This document shows, piece after piece, positions 1 through 11,375 of a stretch of 50,754 bases of DNA; position 1 is the stretch's first letter; every line of letters starts with the position of its first letter. Below the pieces are notes generated by a model that was not told the origin of the DNA, did no database searches, and saw only the letters and a program-made list of their open reading frames with translations. Source of the stretch: Pezizomycotina sp. ARF18. Its lineage: Eukaryota; Ascomycota. The stretch covers positions 1 through 50,754 of the forward strand of contig AZLU01000274.1 of the NCBI GenBank assembly GCA_002224055.1. Direction: 5' to 3'. The position numbers were made by a program, and so were the translations under genes.

Positions 1-1992
1 GCTTGCATTTTACGAGCCTCTGCCAGAAATACGATGACGCCCACTTTGGAGACGTTTCAATAAATCGATCGGCAGGCTGCACTCGAGGACTCTGGTATGT
101 AGGGCGTTCAGCATTAGCGTACGCGTAGCAGCAAGGTGAAAGACGCAAGGAAGGTCAAGCAATCCGAGATCGGCTCAACTCAGCGTCTCCTCTGCAAGCT
201 GCGCATCTAAGGCAATAAGCCACGCTTTCACGCGAGCAGCTTCGTGTTCAGGGGTTGTCCCTGTGATGAGGGCGTAACCGTCCCAGCCAACCAATTTACG
301 TAGGCTCACTTTAAGAACTTGAGCCGAGCGCGGCCAATTCGAGCAGGAACGAATGCCTCGGAACCCATACTGTTTGGATGGCTGTGAGCCAGGCCTTACG
401 GCGAACCTCGAGAGACGAGCAAGAGAAGGGGCTGCGGACAGCTCGGGTATCGATGAGGCACCAGACTTTGGTCGAACTTGGGTTTTGGATCGAAGAATCC
501 GGGCGCAAACACTAGCACCAATGCGCTAAACAAAAGGAAAACTTTAAGGAATGACAATATCGCCCCTTCGAGCTAAACCAGCCACCGGCGTGGTGAACAT
601 GAGAGAAAAGAAATGGCAATGGGCAAAGCCATGAGCCCCGGCTTCCGGTGTGGTCGGGATTACCAATACCATTGGCAACCATCAACCCGGCCAGACCACC
701 GACTACTACGCGAGACATTAGACCGCCTCCAGGTCTCGACATGGAGCCTCGCATTTGATTGTCTCCAGATACCATTGAGTTGCGGGCTTCGAGGGTCTTT
801 ATCTGATGCCGCAGCTCTTCGTTTCCTCGCTTAGGCGCTTCGCGCGCTTCCAAGGTGATGAATGTATTCAGTTGCCTTCGACAAGACCGTTGCTTTGTTC
901 AACTTGTGCGCAGGTGTAAGTCCATCCAGCTCCTCTTCATCACCGTCCGCAAGCTTTGAAGAGCCTGCCATTATTCGAAGAGACGGAACAGCGTCCCGCA
1001 GCTGGGCAATTTTGTCATTGAGATTTGTACGATAACGTTTCTCTATCATGTTATGTATGCCGTCTTCTTTGGCCCTTAGTGATTTTAGCCGTCGACCGCG
1101 ATTTCCTCGTTTTCTGGTCGTCCCCTTGTGAGTCGGTGGTTTTACGCTTTGTTCCCGAGCAGAAGGCACCGGCGGAGGAGCCTCTTCCATATCCATTTCC
1201 GAACCGCTTGAGCTATGATTCCGCTGCGTTGTTGTTTGAGCCTGAGAAGGTTGCGCTTGCGAAGGTTGTGCTTGGTTTGGACGGTTACCGGTAAAGTTGG
1301 CTGATACCTCTGAGGATTTGATGGAGGTTCGGAACCCAATTGCACGAGACGGAAGAAAACCCATCGCGTGCCATCAAAGACTCGCTTTTAGGGAATGTAG
1401 AGGTTGGGATTTCCCGGTAGTCTATCCCGCTGTTGTACGGCGTTTTCTGTTGGAAAAACAAAGAATCGCACTACTATTATTCAGAAACGATAGTCGGCCT
1501 GCACAGGGAGACCTGACATATCACCAAGGCCAAAAATCTGGGAGTTTGCTGGGATCTGAAGGGTCCGCAAGGAAATCGACATCTTCAACCTTTGAGAATG
1601 CAGAGAGGGCGGTCCGGCTACGGCTGTGGTGTAACGATTATGAATAACTGGGACATTGTTGTCCTTGAGCGTATGATACCCAGGATTGTTGCTGTTGATG
1701 CTGTTGATGATGGTGATGCTGCTGCTGATTGCCTTCGACGTCGGGTCGTTCTTTACTATCAACATTGTATATCGGCGAACCTGCCTGCTTTGTCCCATGA
1801 TGACGGATCGTTGTACATGAATCTCATCGAATCAGGAGAAAGCGAGGTGGAGGAGGAGAGATCGGTTGCAGACGAGTGGTGGTCGCGAGGAGAATGGGAA
1901 CCGGAAGAGGTTTCGGCATGGAAAAGAGCGTGCTCGGCTTCCTCATCCAGCCTCGATAGTATATCCTTACAAGAGTCGTATGAGAGATCCAT
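1..1992 (-). CDS. srbA: SREBP-type bHLH transcription factor (SrbA/Sre1 family), 3' end beyond window
   Basis: Sterol regulatory element binding protein homologue; in fungi this family controls ergosterol synthesis and growth under low oxygen. The basic helix-loop-helix is at about 880-1060 and contains [16 protein letters not shown]; the Tyr in EKRYR is the family's signature in place of the usual Arg. An acidic loop of about 25 residues follows, then [18 protein letters not shown]. Downstream, about 1-850, comes a region resembling the fungal SREBP tail ([17 protein letters not shown], then [11 protein letters not shown]), i.e. DUF2014-like. The start is taken at 1992 ([16 protein letters not shown]), an acidic N-terminus as expected for activation; a His/Gln-rich run lies at about 1690-1740. 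Frame changes occur near 1785, 1330 and 845, read as sequence errors. The gene runs off the left edge. It is head-to-head with the CDK8 gene. Family assignment is firm; exon structure between 1360 and 1500 is not resolved. Confidence 0.92.
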
Positions 1993-4529
1993 CCTGTTTC
2001 TTTTTTTCCTTTCCTTTTTCTTTTTTTTATATTATATTTCAAGTAATTTGTCGAGAGAAAGGGGGGAGGTAAAGAGGGGCTGGGGAGAGGAGGAAAGAGG
2101 ACCGATTTCTTTCACAGAGTCCTTGTTCCTTTGAACGGTATTATCGAGGGAAATAGAGAAAAGAAAGAAAAGGGAACAGAGGCTATATTTACAAATATAG
2201 CCCCAAGAAACCAATGAGAATCTGTAGATTGGTAGAAGGAAGATAAGGGTTTCAAAAAAAAATTAAATAAATAAAAATAAAATCAAAAAAGAGAGGATTT
2301 TGTGAGCAGGTTAAAAGTGTTTCTTTCAAGAGGATTCACAAAAAAAATATATATTTTTGTTTTCCCTCTGACTATTAAACACACTCTGTCTCTTTCACTG
2401 TACGGAGGAGAGTAGGTAATCATTGCGGTGCTAGAAGACGTATAGGTAGGTACGGTACGATCGCTACGGTGTGATGCTGATTTGAGAAATCTTTAGTGAA
2501 TAGCGCTTGACAAGAGAAACAATAGAGAAGAAAAAAAGAGAGGAGACAGATAGAGGAACAAGATGATACTGAAGGGAAGGGGAAAAAAAGAGAGGGAAAA
2601 AAAGGAACAAGACGGTTTATGGGAAAGGGCAGGAAATATTATTATTATTTTTTTTTTGAAAGGTGGGGGGGAAGAAGGAATAAAAAAATTAAAATAAAAA
2701 AATGGCAAGAAAATTTGCAGGAAATTCAAGTAAGTATATAATAATAATAATAATAATATAATAATAGGATGTATTATAGTGTTACGCCGTATTGCTTTTC
2801 CAACAAGAACAAGAACAAGGTCGCAAGGAAAAATGAAATACAAATTATTATACAATACAAATACAATAAAAAAAAAAAAAACTGGACGAAATCAACAGGA
2901 AGAGAAAAAGCTCCGATCGTGTATTGAGAATGAGATAAAAAAAAAAATTCGAGGTTCGACTACCTCAGAGTTCCACTGATGTTAATGATTGTCAAGTGCG
3001 TATTGTTTCGAATTATCTATCTTCTTTAGCCGTATATACCTACCTATATATTGGGTGCGTTTCGGGTTGCAATGATATCCTTCTTCGTCTGCTTCTCCCT
3101 TCTCACAGTAATGTAAATACTCTGAATGTCGTACTACTTTATACGCAAGTTCGAAGATGGAAGGAAAGAGGATAAGTATGGGAGATGTTTCTGCAAGCTT
3201 CGGAAAAAGACTACTGGGAAACCAGTATATTTGAGATATTAACAGAGGCAGAAAAGAAAAGAAATATAGCTCTTTTGCAGTGTACTAGTCTTGAGACGAA
3301 ATATGCAGAGGTATGTTAAAAATAAAATAAAATTAAGAAAATTTTCTAGGCAGACCTTTGAGATGAAGGTATCCCGTTCATTCGTATGAAATCCTTAAAC
3401 GTCAAACATTTGAATATTATTTGGTTTACTTCAGCAAGTTACTCGAAAAGAATCATGAACAAATCAAGAATCCTATAGATCAATAATAATACAACTTCTT
3501 GGTGTCAGTAGAAATAGAATGAATAAAGATCTATAATAATAGCACTCTACACTACTTTGGCTATGTAAGTACGAGCGAAATAAAAGTAATAAATTAAAAT
3601 AGAATAAATCTTATATTTGTAAATGGAAAAAACTGTTTGTTTCGAGCTCCTCGGCTGATGTGATTGGCAGTTCGTTCCCGTACCGCTAAAAATGCATTTT
3701 TAACGACTTTTTTTTTTTTTTTTTTTGCCTATATTCATCACTTTTGCCTTTTTTCGCGCCTTTCTTCTTCTTCCTTTCCACACCCCAAAATGCCTCTTTT
3801 TTCCAATCCGGCCAGAGCCGAGGAGGTTAGTTCTGAACTTCCGTGCCACCAGGCCTGTGCATCTATCTGTACTGTACATGCTACTGTAGAACAAAGTACG
3901 TGTACCTATATTGCCCACCACCATCAAGGGTCACCCAAAACGCCCGTTTACAAGCCTTCCCCGGAACGGCGACGGTCTTTTAGGGAATCGAGATTGGAAA
4001 ATAGAGACAGAAGGCCAGAGAGGGCCAGGGCCTAGTCATTAATCCAAGGATTGATATTTATCTTTTCTTTTTTTTTTTTCTTTTTTTTTTCTTCTCCTTT
4101 CAGTCTTTCTACTTTCTTTCCTTTTTTACCTTCTTTTCAGTGGAGGTTGGGGTTACTCTCTTTCCCCTGGAGGTTCCTCTAAAGTTGCCTCGAAAGACAG
4201 CATCACACACCACGCTCGTATACCAGGTTATTTTTCATTCACGCAGACATTAAAGCACTATTCACCATTCCTCCATCAGTTCCTCGATAAGACCGCTCGG
4301 TGCCTTTTTTTTTTTTTCAAATCATCAATCGCCTTAGCGTCTGGCGAATATAGAGGAGAGAAGAAACGTCAAAGGAGTGGAATTAGGGTGAAACCTCGGG
4401 TCTCTCGCAATGGTTTGTCGCTACTCATCCAACTTCAACGCTTGGTTCCCGACACATGGCTGCCACCGCTCAATCCGCTATAATGAACCCTTCTTTTTTT
4501 TTTTGACTAACGACTCCACCTCTTAACAG
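1993..4529. promoter_or_regulatory. AT-rich divergent intergenic region, SREBP / CDK8
   Basis: No conserved protein is visible. It holds purine/pyrimidine-skewed DNA, many A or T runs (for example 19 T at 3708-3726), a TAA-type microsatellite near 2736-2765, and pyrimidine tracts at 4060-4140. It must carry both promoters and the 5' end of the CDK8 transcript. An ATG at 3790 (MPLFSNPARAEE followed by GTTAGT) could be an early CDK8 exon, but this is only a guess. Confidence 0.5.
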
Positions 4530-6380
4530 TCTCCGCCTTATTCCTCAAGGTCAAGGTTCTCGATAAGTATCACATTGTCGGGTTTATTCATCCGGAACGT
4601 ATGGCCGTGTGTACAAAGCTCGATCAAAGTTGCCAAATGTCACGGGAGAGTTTGCCATCAAAAAGTGAGTCTGAACCTCGACGGTTTGGTAGATATCGAA
4701 AGAACCGTGTCATGGTCGGATAGGTTGCTTATACAAAATATCGAATGGCTTTTCTTCCTGGATTACAGGTTCAAACGGACAAAGAGGGAGAAGTCGTTCA
4801 CTATACTGGAATATCACAGTCGGCATGTCGAGAGATGGCTGTAAGTCGCCCAACTTCTTTCGGTCGAAACATTCCTATGCGTGTGTTTGGGAGAACAATT
4901 TTATCACTTCCGAGCGAACATGCAAGCATCAAACAGAATGGATATATTCATATAACCATGCTTTATCCTAAGTTAAATAGTGAGTCGGCACGAAAATATC
5001 ATCCATTAATCGAAATCATCCTCGAAGACAAGTGTATCTACATGGTATTTGAATATGCAGAGCATGATTTACTGGTGAGTTATACACCCATAATTTCTTT
5101 GACACCCGTGATTTCTATGGACTATGGTATATATATTTTTTCTTTTAGTTCTTAGCGTCCTCTGTATTGAACTCTGTGCATGGTTCTGTTTGACGCTGGA
5201 CATTATATGTAATATTATGCTTATCCAACGATTGTCTCAACATTTAGCAAATCGTACACCATCATTCTCACCTGAGAGACGGCTGATACCGGAACCAACC
5301 GTCAAATCGATTTTGTGCAGCTTTTGAATGGCGTATCGTATTTGCATCAGAATTGGTTATGCATAGAGATCTTAAGCCCGCAAATATTATGGTTACTGCT
5401 GGCGGAGAAGTCAAAATTGGCGATTGGGCCTTGCACGTGTTTTCTGGAAACCGCTCGCACCATTATTCAATGGCGATAAGGTCGTGGTTACAATATGGTA
5501 CAGGGCCCCAGAACTGTTGCTAGGGTCCCGTCACTATACCGCAGCAATAGGTACGTATATTCATCTTTTGATCCATCTGAAATATAGTCTTGGCCGATGG
5601 CCCAATCTCCTGCTCACACTTAGCCATCAATTGGGCAACAGATCTATGGGCTGTGGGCTGTATTTTCGCCGAACTCCTTGCGCTGAAGCCGATTTTCAAA
5701 AGGGGAAGAGGCGAAGATGGACTCCAAGAAGAATGTCCTTTTCAACGTAACCAAATGCAGAAAATAATCGAGATACTGGGTACACCACGAGTAAGTAACT
5801 TGATTTAAATTGAATCCTTCTGCAATTTTTCCCGTGCTCTCGTGTCGAGGAATCTTACTGACGGTATATACTTTAGAGGAGCGATGGCCTGCCATCACAC
5901 AGCAACCTGAATATTCTCAGATGAGCTTGTTCAAGCAGTACAATCAGAATCTGGAGACTGGTATCGGCAAAGCGGTGCAACAAACCCCTTGGTTTCAACT
6001 TTTGGCTGGCTACTTGAGTATGATCCAGTCAAAGACTAACGCGCAGCAAGCATTGGAGCACAAATATTTCACAGAAGGCGCCAAGTTGTCATTAAAGTAT
6101 GTGTCACCAACTAACCCCTCCCTTTTTATTTATATATAGATATATATATATATATATATACATATAAGATTATTATCGTCCTTTGTGTTATCGACACGTA
6201 AGCCTTTATACGTTCACTAACATTCGGTAGTGCTTTCGAGGGTTCTGTGTTTGACTATCCCATAGACGTGTTAGCTCCGACACAATGACATACGGACAAG
6301 CTCTTTACCGGTACCAAGAAAGCGGTCTGCCAGATGATTCTCTCTCAGCCTCGAGCGAACGAATGAAAGTGGGCGACTAA
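4530..6380 (+). CDS. SSN3: Cyclin-dependent kinase 8 / Ssn3, Mediator kinase module
   Basis: Serine/threonine kinase of the Mediator CDK8 module, which pairs with cyclin C and phosphorylates RNA polymerase II and transcription factors in the nucleus. Visible in order: [11 protein letters not shown] and GTYGRVYKA (glycine loop), AIKK (ATP lysine), SACREMA (the CDK8-type version of the cyclin-binding helix), [20 protein letters not shown] (catalytic loop), a D-L-G metal motif broken by one missing base near 5424, [17 protein letters not shown] (activation segment), [24 protein letters not shown]. The last exon (about 6231-6380) gives NAFEG, then [20 protein letters not shown] and a stop, the typical CDK8 C-terminus. 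Introns with clear sites include 4665-4768 and 4841 onward. The first exon(s) are not resolved; 4530 is simply the first secure splice acceptor. Frame slips near 5020, 5310, 5424 and 5990 look like base-calling errors. Confidence 0.93.
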
Positions 6381-7548
6381 AGTCGTTATGGATGTTATGC
6401 TAATGACGATCACGAAAAATAACGTTATTCATCCACTTGAGCAGTCTGTTATACTAAATACGGCGCCTGCAAAGCTTTCAAGAGGATGGCGTTGCTTTTA
6501 AATTTCGCATTTTTTTTTTGGCTTCATCTTGCTTGCTTACTTCGGTGTTCGCTTTTGATCCTTTTCATTTCCACATGGCATTTTATACCTTTTTTCCCAC
6601 TCTTATATTAGATCTAGAATATAGCAACGATTTACCCGTTGATACCTATTTCACGAGTTTCCTGTCATATTTTCAGCATATTGTTCAGCTTTTATGCATT
6701 TCAATAGTACAAACAATTCTGTGTATTATTTCGGTTTCCTATTCATATCCTTTGTTCTTTCTATATCTATCTAATATATAAATAAGAAAGGTTGATAGCT
6801 AGCATTCATGTCTCCATATATCTTCTCTTAACTAATTCCATATGGTAGTAGAACACTCTAATAAATCGTAGCGATCCTCTAGGAAACAATTGTCATATAG
6901 TAGCTTTAATGTAGATCTAGAAAAATGTACGCTCCTAAAACAAGAAGCTAAGTAGCCTAATGAACACATTGATAATACCAAGTAATTTTGTAATTTTTTT
7001 TTTTTTTTTTTTTTGGTCTGTGTTCGTGACCAGCTGTAGGTTAAGGAAGAGCTCATTTTTCGATATATATTCTTTGGTAACTGTCAACGTTAAAAATATT
7101 TAAAATTTTATTGAGTAATTATTAGTAGCGTTAGATTTAAAAAAGGGCCGTGGCATTCGTAAGCTCCCCCTCCTGCCTGACAAGCAAGCTCCTTCTATTA
7201 CATATAACACTTTCTTGTAGATACAGCTGCCGTCAACCTCCACCATTTATTTATACCTTTTTCTTTTTTTTTTTCTTTTTCTTTTTCTTTCTTTTTCTTT
7301 TCTTCTTTTGGCCAAGTATAAGTGGCCATATATTACTCGGAAGATAAATATAGTCAGTAGCACATTAGGCCAGAGCGTTCAGGCATCCGAGCAACGATAT
7401 TCAACAGTTGTCCGGACTTCCAAACGGAGTACTGATAAGAGGAAGGACAATCTTCAAACGAACCGCGGCTCCCCCGCCGAAGGAATCCCACCGCATACGA
7501 CCTCTCGGCCTCCCATTTTCATCAAGTTCTACAAAACCTCCCGCAGTC
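6381..7548. promoter_or_regulatory. Intergenic region between CDK8 and ARP2
   Basis: No gene seen. It contains the CDK8 3' flank, a run of 21 T at 6994-7014, a pyrimidine tract at 7258-7310 and AT-rich DNA. The last part should act as the ARP2 promoter. Confidence 0.5.
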
Positions 7549-9396
7549 ATGTCGCAAGCTCCTATAGGTTCGAAAGCAGAAAGAGAAAATAAGCCTCCTT
7601 CTCTCCCCTTTACCAAATAACGGAGAGGCAAGTTACGCTAATCTAAATATACGTACTGTCGTCCTTTAGTTCTCGATGGAGGAACCGATTGTAAGCTCTT
7701 CCCCTAGTTTACTCTTTTTTTGGCGCCGACAACGTCATTTGAGGGTGTTTCTTGAGCTGATCACGTCCCGGGATATTCGTTCGACACAGCTTGAAAGTGG
7801 GCTACGCCGGCTCTAATTTCCCCGAGCACCAGTTCCCCAGCATAGTCGGACGGCCAATATTGCGTACCGAAGAGCGCGACTTCCGGAGGAGATGTCCTCC
7901 TGAAGGATATACTCTGCGGCGACGAAGCCGCGAAAGTCCGAACTATGCTACAGATTAAGCTACCCTGTGCGTTTTCGCAGCGTCCCTTGAACCACCAAAC
8001 CTCTTCCGACCGCTGCTTTGACACTAAACGGTTTGTTATGCGTACCTTCTCGGCTATATAGATGGAAAAATGGGATCGTGAAGAAGTGGGACGATATGAC
8101 CCACCTCTGGGATTATACCTCAACGAAAAGCTTCAGGTCGATACCACGGGCAGGAAATCCTGCTGACGGAACCGCGATGAACCCGCTCAGCAACCGGGAA
8201 AAGATGTGCGAGGTTATGTTCGAGCAGTATGGTTTCGGAGGCGTCTATGTCGCTATTCAGGCCGTGTTAGCTCTATACGCACAGGGTATGCTACCCTTTA
8301 CGGGGCTTCCCGGTCCTAGATGCTACTCTCTCACATTCGATGCCTCGTGCCCGATTATATTTCGATTTATCACGCCTTTTATAATAACGAAAGGGAAAAA
8401 ACTAAGTGATCTGAATTTATAGGTCTTAGTAGCGGCGTCGTTGTTGATTCCGGTGATGGAGTAACACACATCGTCCCCGTGTACGAGAGCGTCGTCCTCA
8501 ACCACCTTACTAGGCGTTTGATGTTGCGGGCAGGATGTCACCAGACAGCTCATTAAGCTCCTCTTGCGACGGGGTTACGCATTCAAACCGGACTGCTGAT
8601 TTCGAAACCGTGCGCCAGATCAAAGAGAAGTTCTGCTACGTTCCTACGATCTGAAGCTGGACCAAACGCTCGCCGAAGAAACAACCGTGCAGTGGAAACT
8701 ACACCCTCCCGGACGGCCGCGTGATCCGTATCGGTAGCGAACGCTTTGAAGCGCCGGAATGCCTCTTTCAACCGCATCTGGTAGACTGCGAGCAGGATGA
8801 ATCGGGGAGTTTTTGTTCAACACGATTCAAACCGCCGACGTGGACATCCGTTCGAGTCTTTTCAAGGCTATTGTGCTCAGTGGTGGTTCGAGCATGTACC
8901 CTGGTCTCCCGAGTAGGCTTGAGAAGGAGCTCAAGCAGCTTTGGCTCACACGGGTGCTACATGGCGACGCCACACGACTGAATGTACGTGCGCTGCATAT
9001 AATGAATTCCCTTTACGCCATGACTTTTCCTTGGCCTCTTTCACAATCAGGAGAAAAGGAAGATGAGAAAAGCTCCGACTTATTTTTACTAACTCGATAT
9101 CACAGAATTCAAAGTTAGGGTGGAAGACCCTCCTCGCCGAAGGCATCTTGTTTTTATGGGTGGTTCGGTATTGGGTAATATTGTAAGTTCAATATCATCA
9201 TTTTATTCCGATAGGAATTCTTTGCGGGCCATATATTGATTACCGCAACCTCTAAAATACAGATGGCGGATAATGAAAACCTGTGGATATCGAAAGCTGA
9301 GTGGAGGAGCAAGGCAAAGCAGCCCTCGATAAACTTGGCCCAGATAAACGAGTTTCACAGTCGTTCTTTGATTCATGTTTTTCTATGCTCGTTTAG
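7549..9396 (+). CDS. ARP2: Actin-related protein 2 (Arp2/3 complex)
   Basis: ATP-binding actin-fold subunit of the Arp2/3 complex, which starts branched actin filaments at endocytic patches. The first exon is only 19 nt (MSQAPI, 7549-7567), joined to VLDGGTG by an intron ending near 7670; the second intron brings in [20 protein letters not shown]. Other conserved stretches: [123 protein letters not shown] and [20 protein letters not shown]; the last is diagnostic for Arp2 over actin or Arp3. The C-terminus reads [13 protein letters not shown], then a short tail and TAG at 9394. At least five one-base slips interrupt it (for instance one extra A in ATGGAAAAATGGG near 8061), all in short homopolymers. 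Convergent with RIB1. Confidence 0.96.
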
Positions 9397-9945
9397 TGGG
9401 AAGGTAAGCTTATAAGTAACTATAATCAAGTAGCTTAAAAGAATGACGAGATTGGTACTCTCACAGGTACCCGATGCAGGTATTTTGCAAGATGCAACGT
9501 AACACTTTCAGGGGCTTTTCTTTGTGGTTTCGATGTGCAATTGACAATAATGGACGAGCTTCCTGTGTATATTTATAGGTATGCATTAAGCTGTGCTAGG
9601 CTGACAAACCAATCTACCATATGATCAATGAAGGTTAAAGATCAAAAACAAATCAAGTAAATAGGACTACGTATTCCTAACATGTGTCCGATACATAAAA
9701 AGAGAATCCCAAGTTTACCAGAACGCCGGCAATAAATAGAAATGTAAACACGAAGCTAAACCCAAATTTCTGCATATGTATAATATATATCTGTATAATT
9801 TAGATATATAGATATATATAATGCATATATACCATCCCAAATTTGTTTTGAAAGCTCAACGAACAATTGGCGATGAATCTATAAATTCTATTGAAAAATG
9901 TTATTGTTGAAGATACCAAAGAAGAATAATCGCACGTTTGCTGCA
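9397..9945. other. Convergent 3' intergenic region, ARP2 / RIB1
   Basis: No coding signal. TATATA-rich stretch at about 9775-9835, likely the shared 3' untranslated and polyadenylation region of two convergent genes. Confidence 0.5.
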
Positions 9946-11375
9946 TCATTGTGGTATCGCAGGATCGTTAAGCAGATGTCCCATTCTCGATATCTAAGAA
10001 AGGTGAGGGATGCTAGTTAGCCATGGTTACCTAATATGATATTAAAAGCTTATAATCTGTTCTGACAAAGGCACGAAAGCCCTTCCTTGAAACGTACCTT
10101 GGTTTTTTAAATACTCCCAACCTCCTTCCAGTAACCCACCTTTCAAAACCTTTCCACGCCAGCGGTATCATAGGTACCTCTCCTTAACGTCAATCTCCTG
10201 TTTGGGCCTTCGACCGCAGCTATCTTGTCCGGGTTATTGGTAAGCAACCGGATCTCCGTCTTGCTCGAGGTCCAGCAGTATCGCCGTCGCCAAGCCGTAG
10301 CTCCTCGCGTCCGCCGGGTGCGTAGGATGAGGTTGGCTTCCACAGTGTCGTTGCCGAGGTCCTGCAGGTTGTAACGCCTTCAGCTTCTCCCCTAGCCCGA
10401 TGCCCCGCCCTTCTGCCGCAGGTAGACTACGACGCCGTTGTTCTCGAGCGCCATCAGCCGCGCTGCTTCGTCGAGCTGTTCGCCGCAGTCGCACCGGGCG
10501 CTCCACGCCGTTCTCCCGTGTAGCATTCCGAGTGGATCCGTACCAACGGGTAGGACGGAGCCGCGCCCGGCGGTGTTGGGGATGCAGAAATTGGTGCTGT
10601 TGTTACTGCTGCTGCGGTTCGGGAGGAATTCGTTGAGAGCAATTTCAGAGGACGATGTTCGGCCGGGTATAGTCGTCCTGTATACGCCCCTCTTATCATT
10701 CTGTCCATCTCTGTCTCCTCCTTCTCGGTGCATCTAAAGGATTTGGACCCGTAATCTCTGCGAACCGAAGACAATGGCTAGGTGTTCCTTGTTATCGATG
10801 TTATTTTGGTAAAGGTGTAGGAATATTTCCGTCCCCGTCGTCCTATGATGACATCCCAATTCGAAAAAATTTAGCCAATTCATTCGTTATACTCCCAGAC
10901 GAAGTGAAACCAGAGACTTTGAACAATTGAGCAGCGCAACATGCTGGCATAACTTACGTAGGTATTCTCGCTCTAACAATACAATTGACCTATGAAAGCG
11001 AAAAAAAAATGAGTCGTAAGTATGCTGCGGAACAATGTTCTAGCAAATCCTCAAAGAGACATTTACCTCAGGTAACGTTTTGAGAAGGTTCGGCGGCGGC
11101 TTCGATTTGGAAGAGTCGTTTACATCCCAGGTCGCGCTCGAAGGTGAGGCGTCCCCGTGTGCTCGGAGGTGTGAAAGCCGGGGAAATGAGCGACGGGGGC
11201 AGCTCCTCTCCACCAAGCCTGGAATCGCTCTCGACGGCGGCGTATTCGAACCCGCTGAACCAGATGTAAAGCCATCTAGCTGCGAGAGGAACGACGCAGA
11301 GGCGCGGGCAGTTGGCGACAGAATATGGCTCGGACGGTCATTTTCCGAGTGTGAGCTAACTTGGTCGGTATGCAT
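9946..11375 (-). CDS. RIB1: GTP cyclohydrolase II (riboflavin biosynthesis)
   Basis: First committed enzyme of riboflavin synthesis: it opens GTP to 2,5-diamino-6-ribosylamino-pyrimidinone phosphate, releasing formate and pyrophosphate. Seen in order on the minus strand: an N-terminal extension rich in Ser and Pro, [20 protein letters not shown] (two introns join here), [40 protein letters not shown] and [19 protein letters not shown] (the zinc-binding Cys residues, C then CxC), [56 protein letters not shown], and a final exon [12 protein letters not shown] with TGA at 9946. Frame slips occur at about 10230, 10330, 10410, 10530 and 10660. Start chosen as the ATG at 11373-11375, directly after a run of 22 A on the coding strand; an earlier start cannot be excluded. 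Divergent from ERV41. Confidence 0.95.

Noticed and set aside
1592-2134. 180-residue open frame on the plus strand
   Set aside because: It overlies the N-terminal exon of the SREBP gene on the other strand and has a phenylalanine/lysine-rich low-complexity tail from a T/G-rich tract.
2945-2975. tRNA T-arm-like string GAGGTTCGACTACCTC
   Set aside because: The loop would be 8 nt and there is no acceptor stem, D-arm or anticodon arm upstream.
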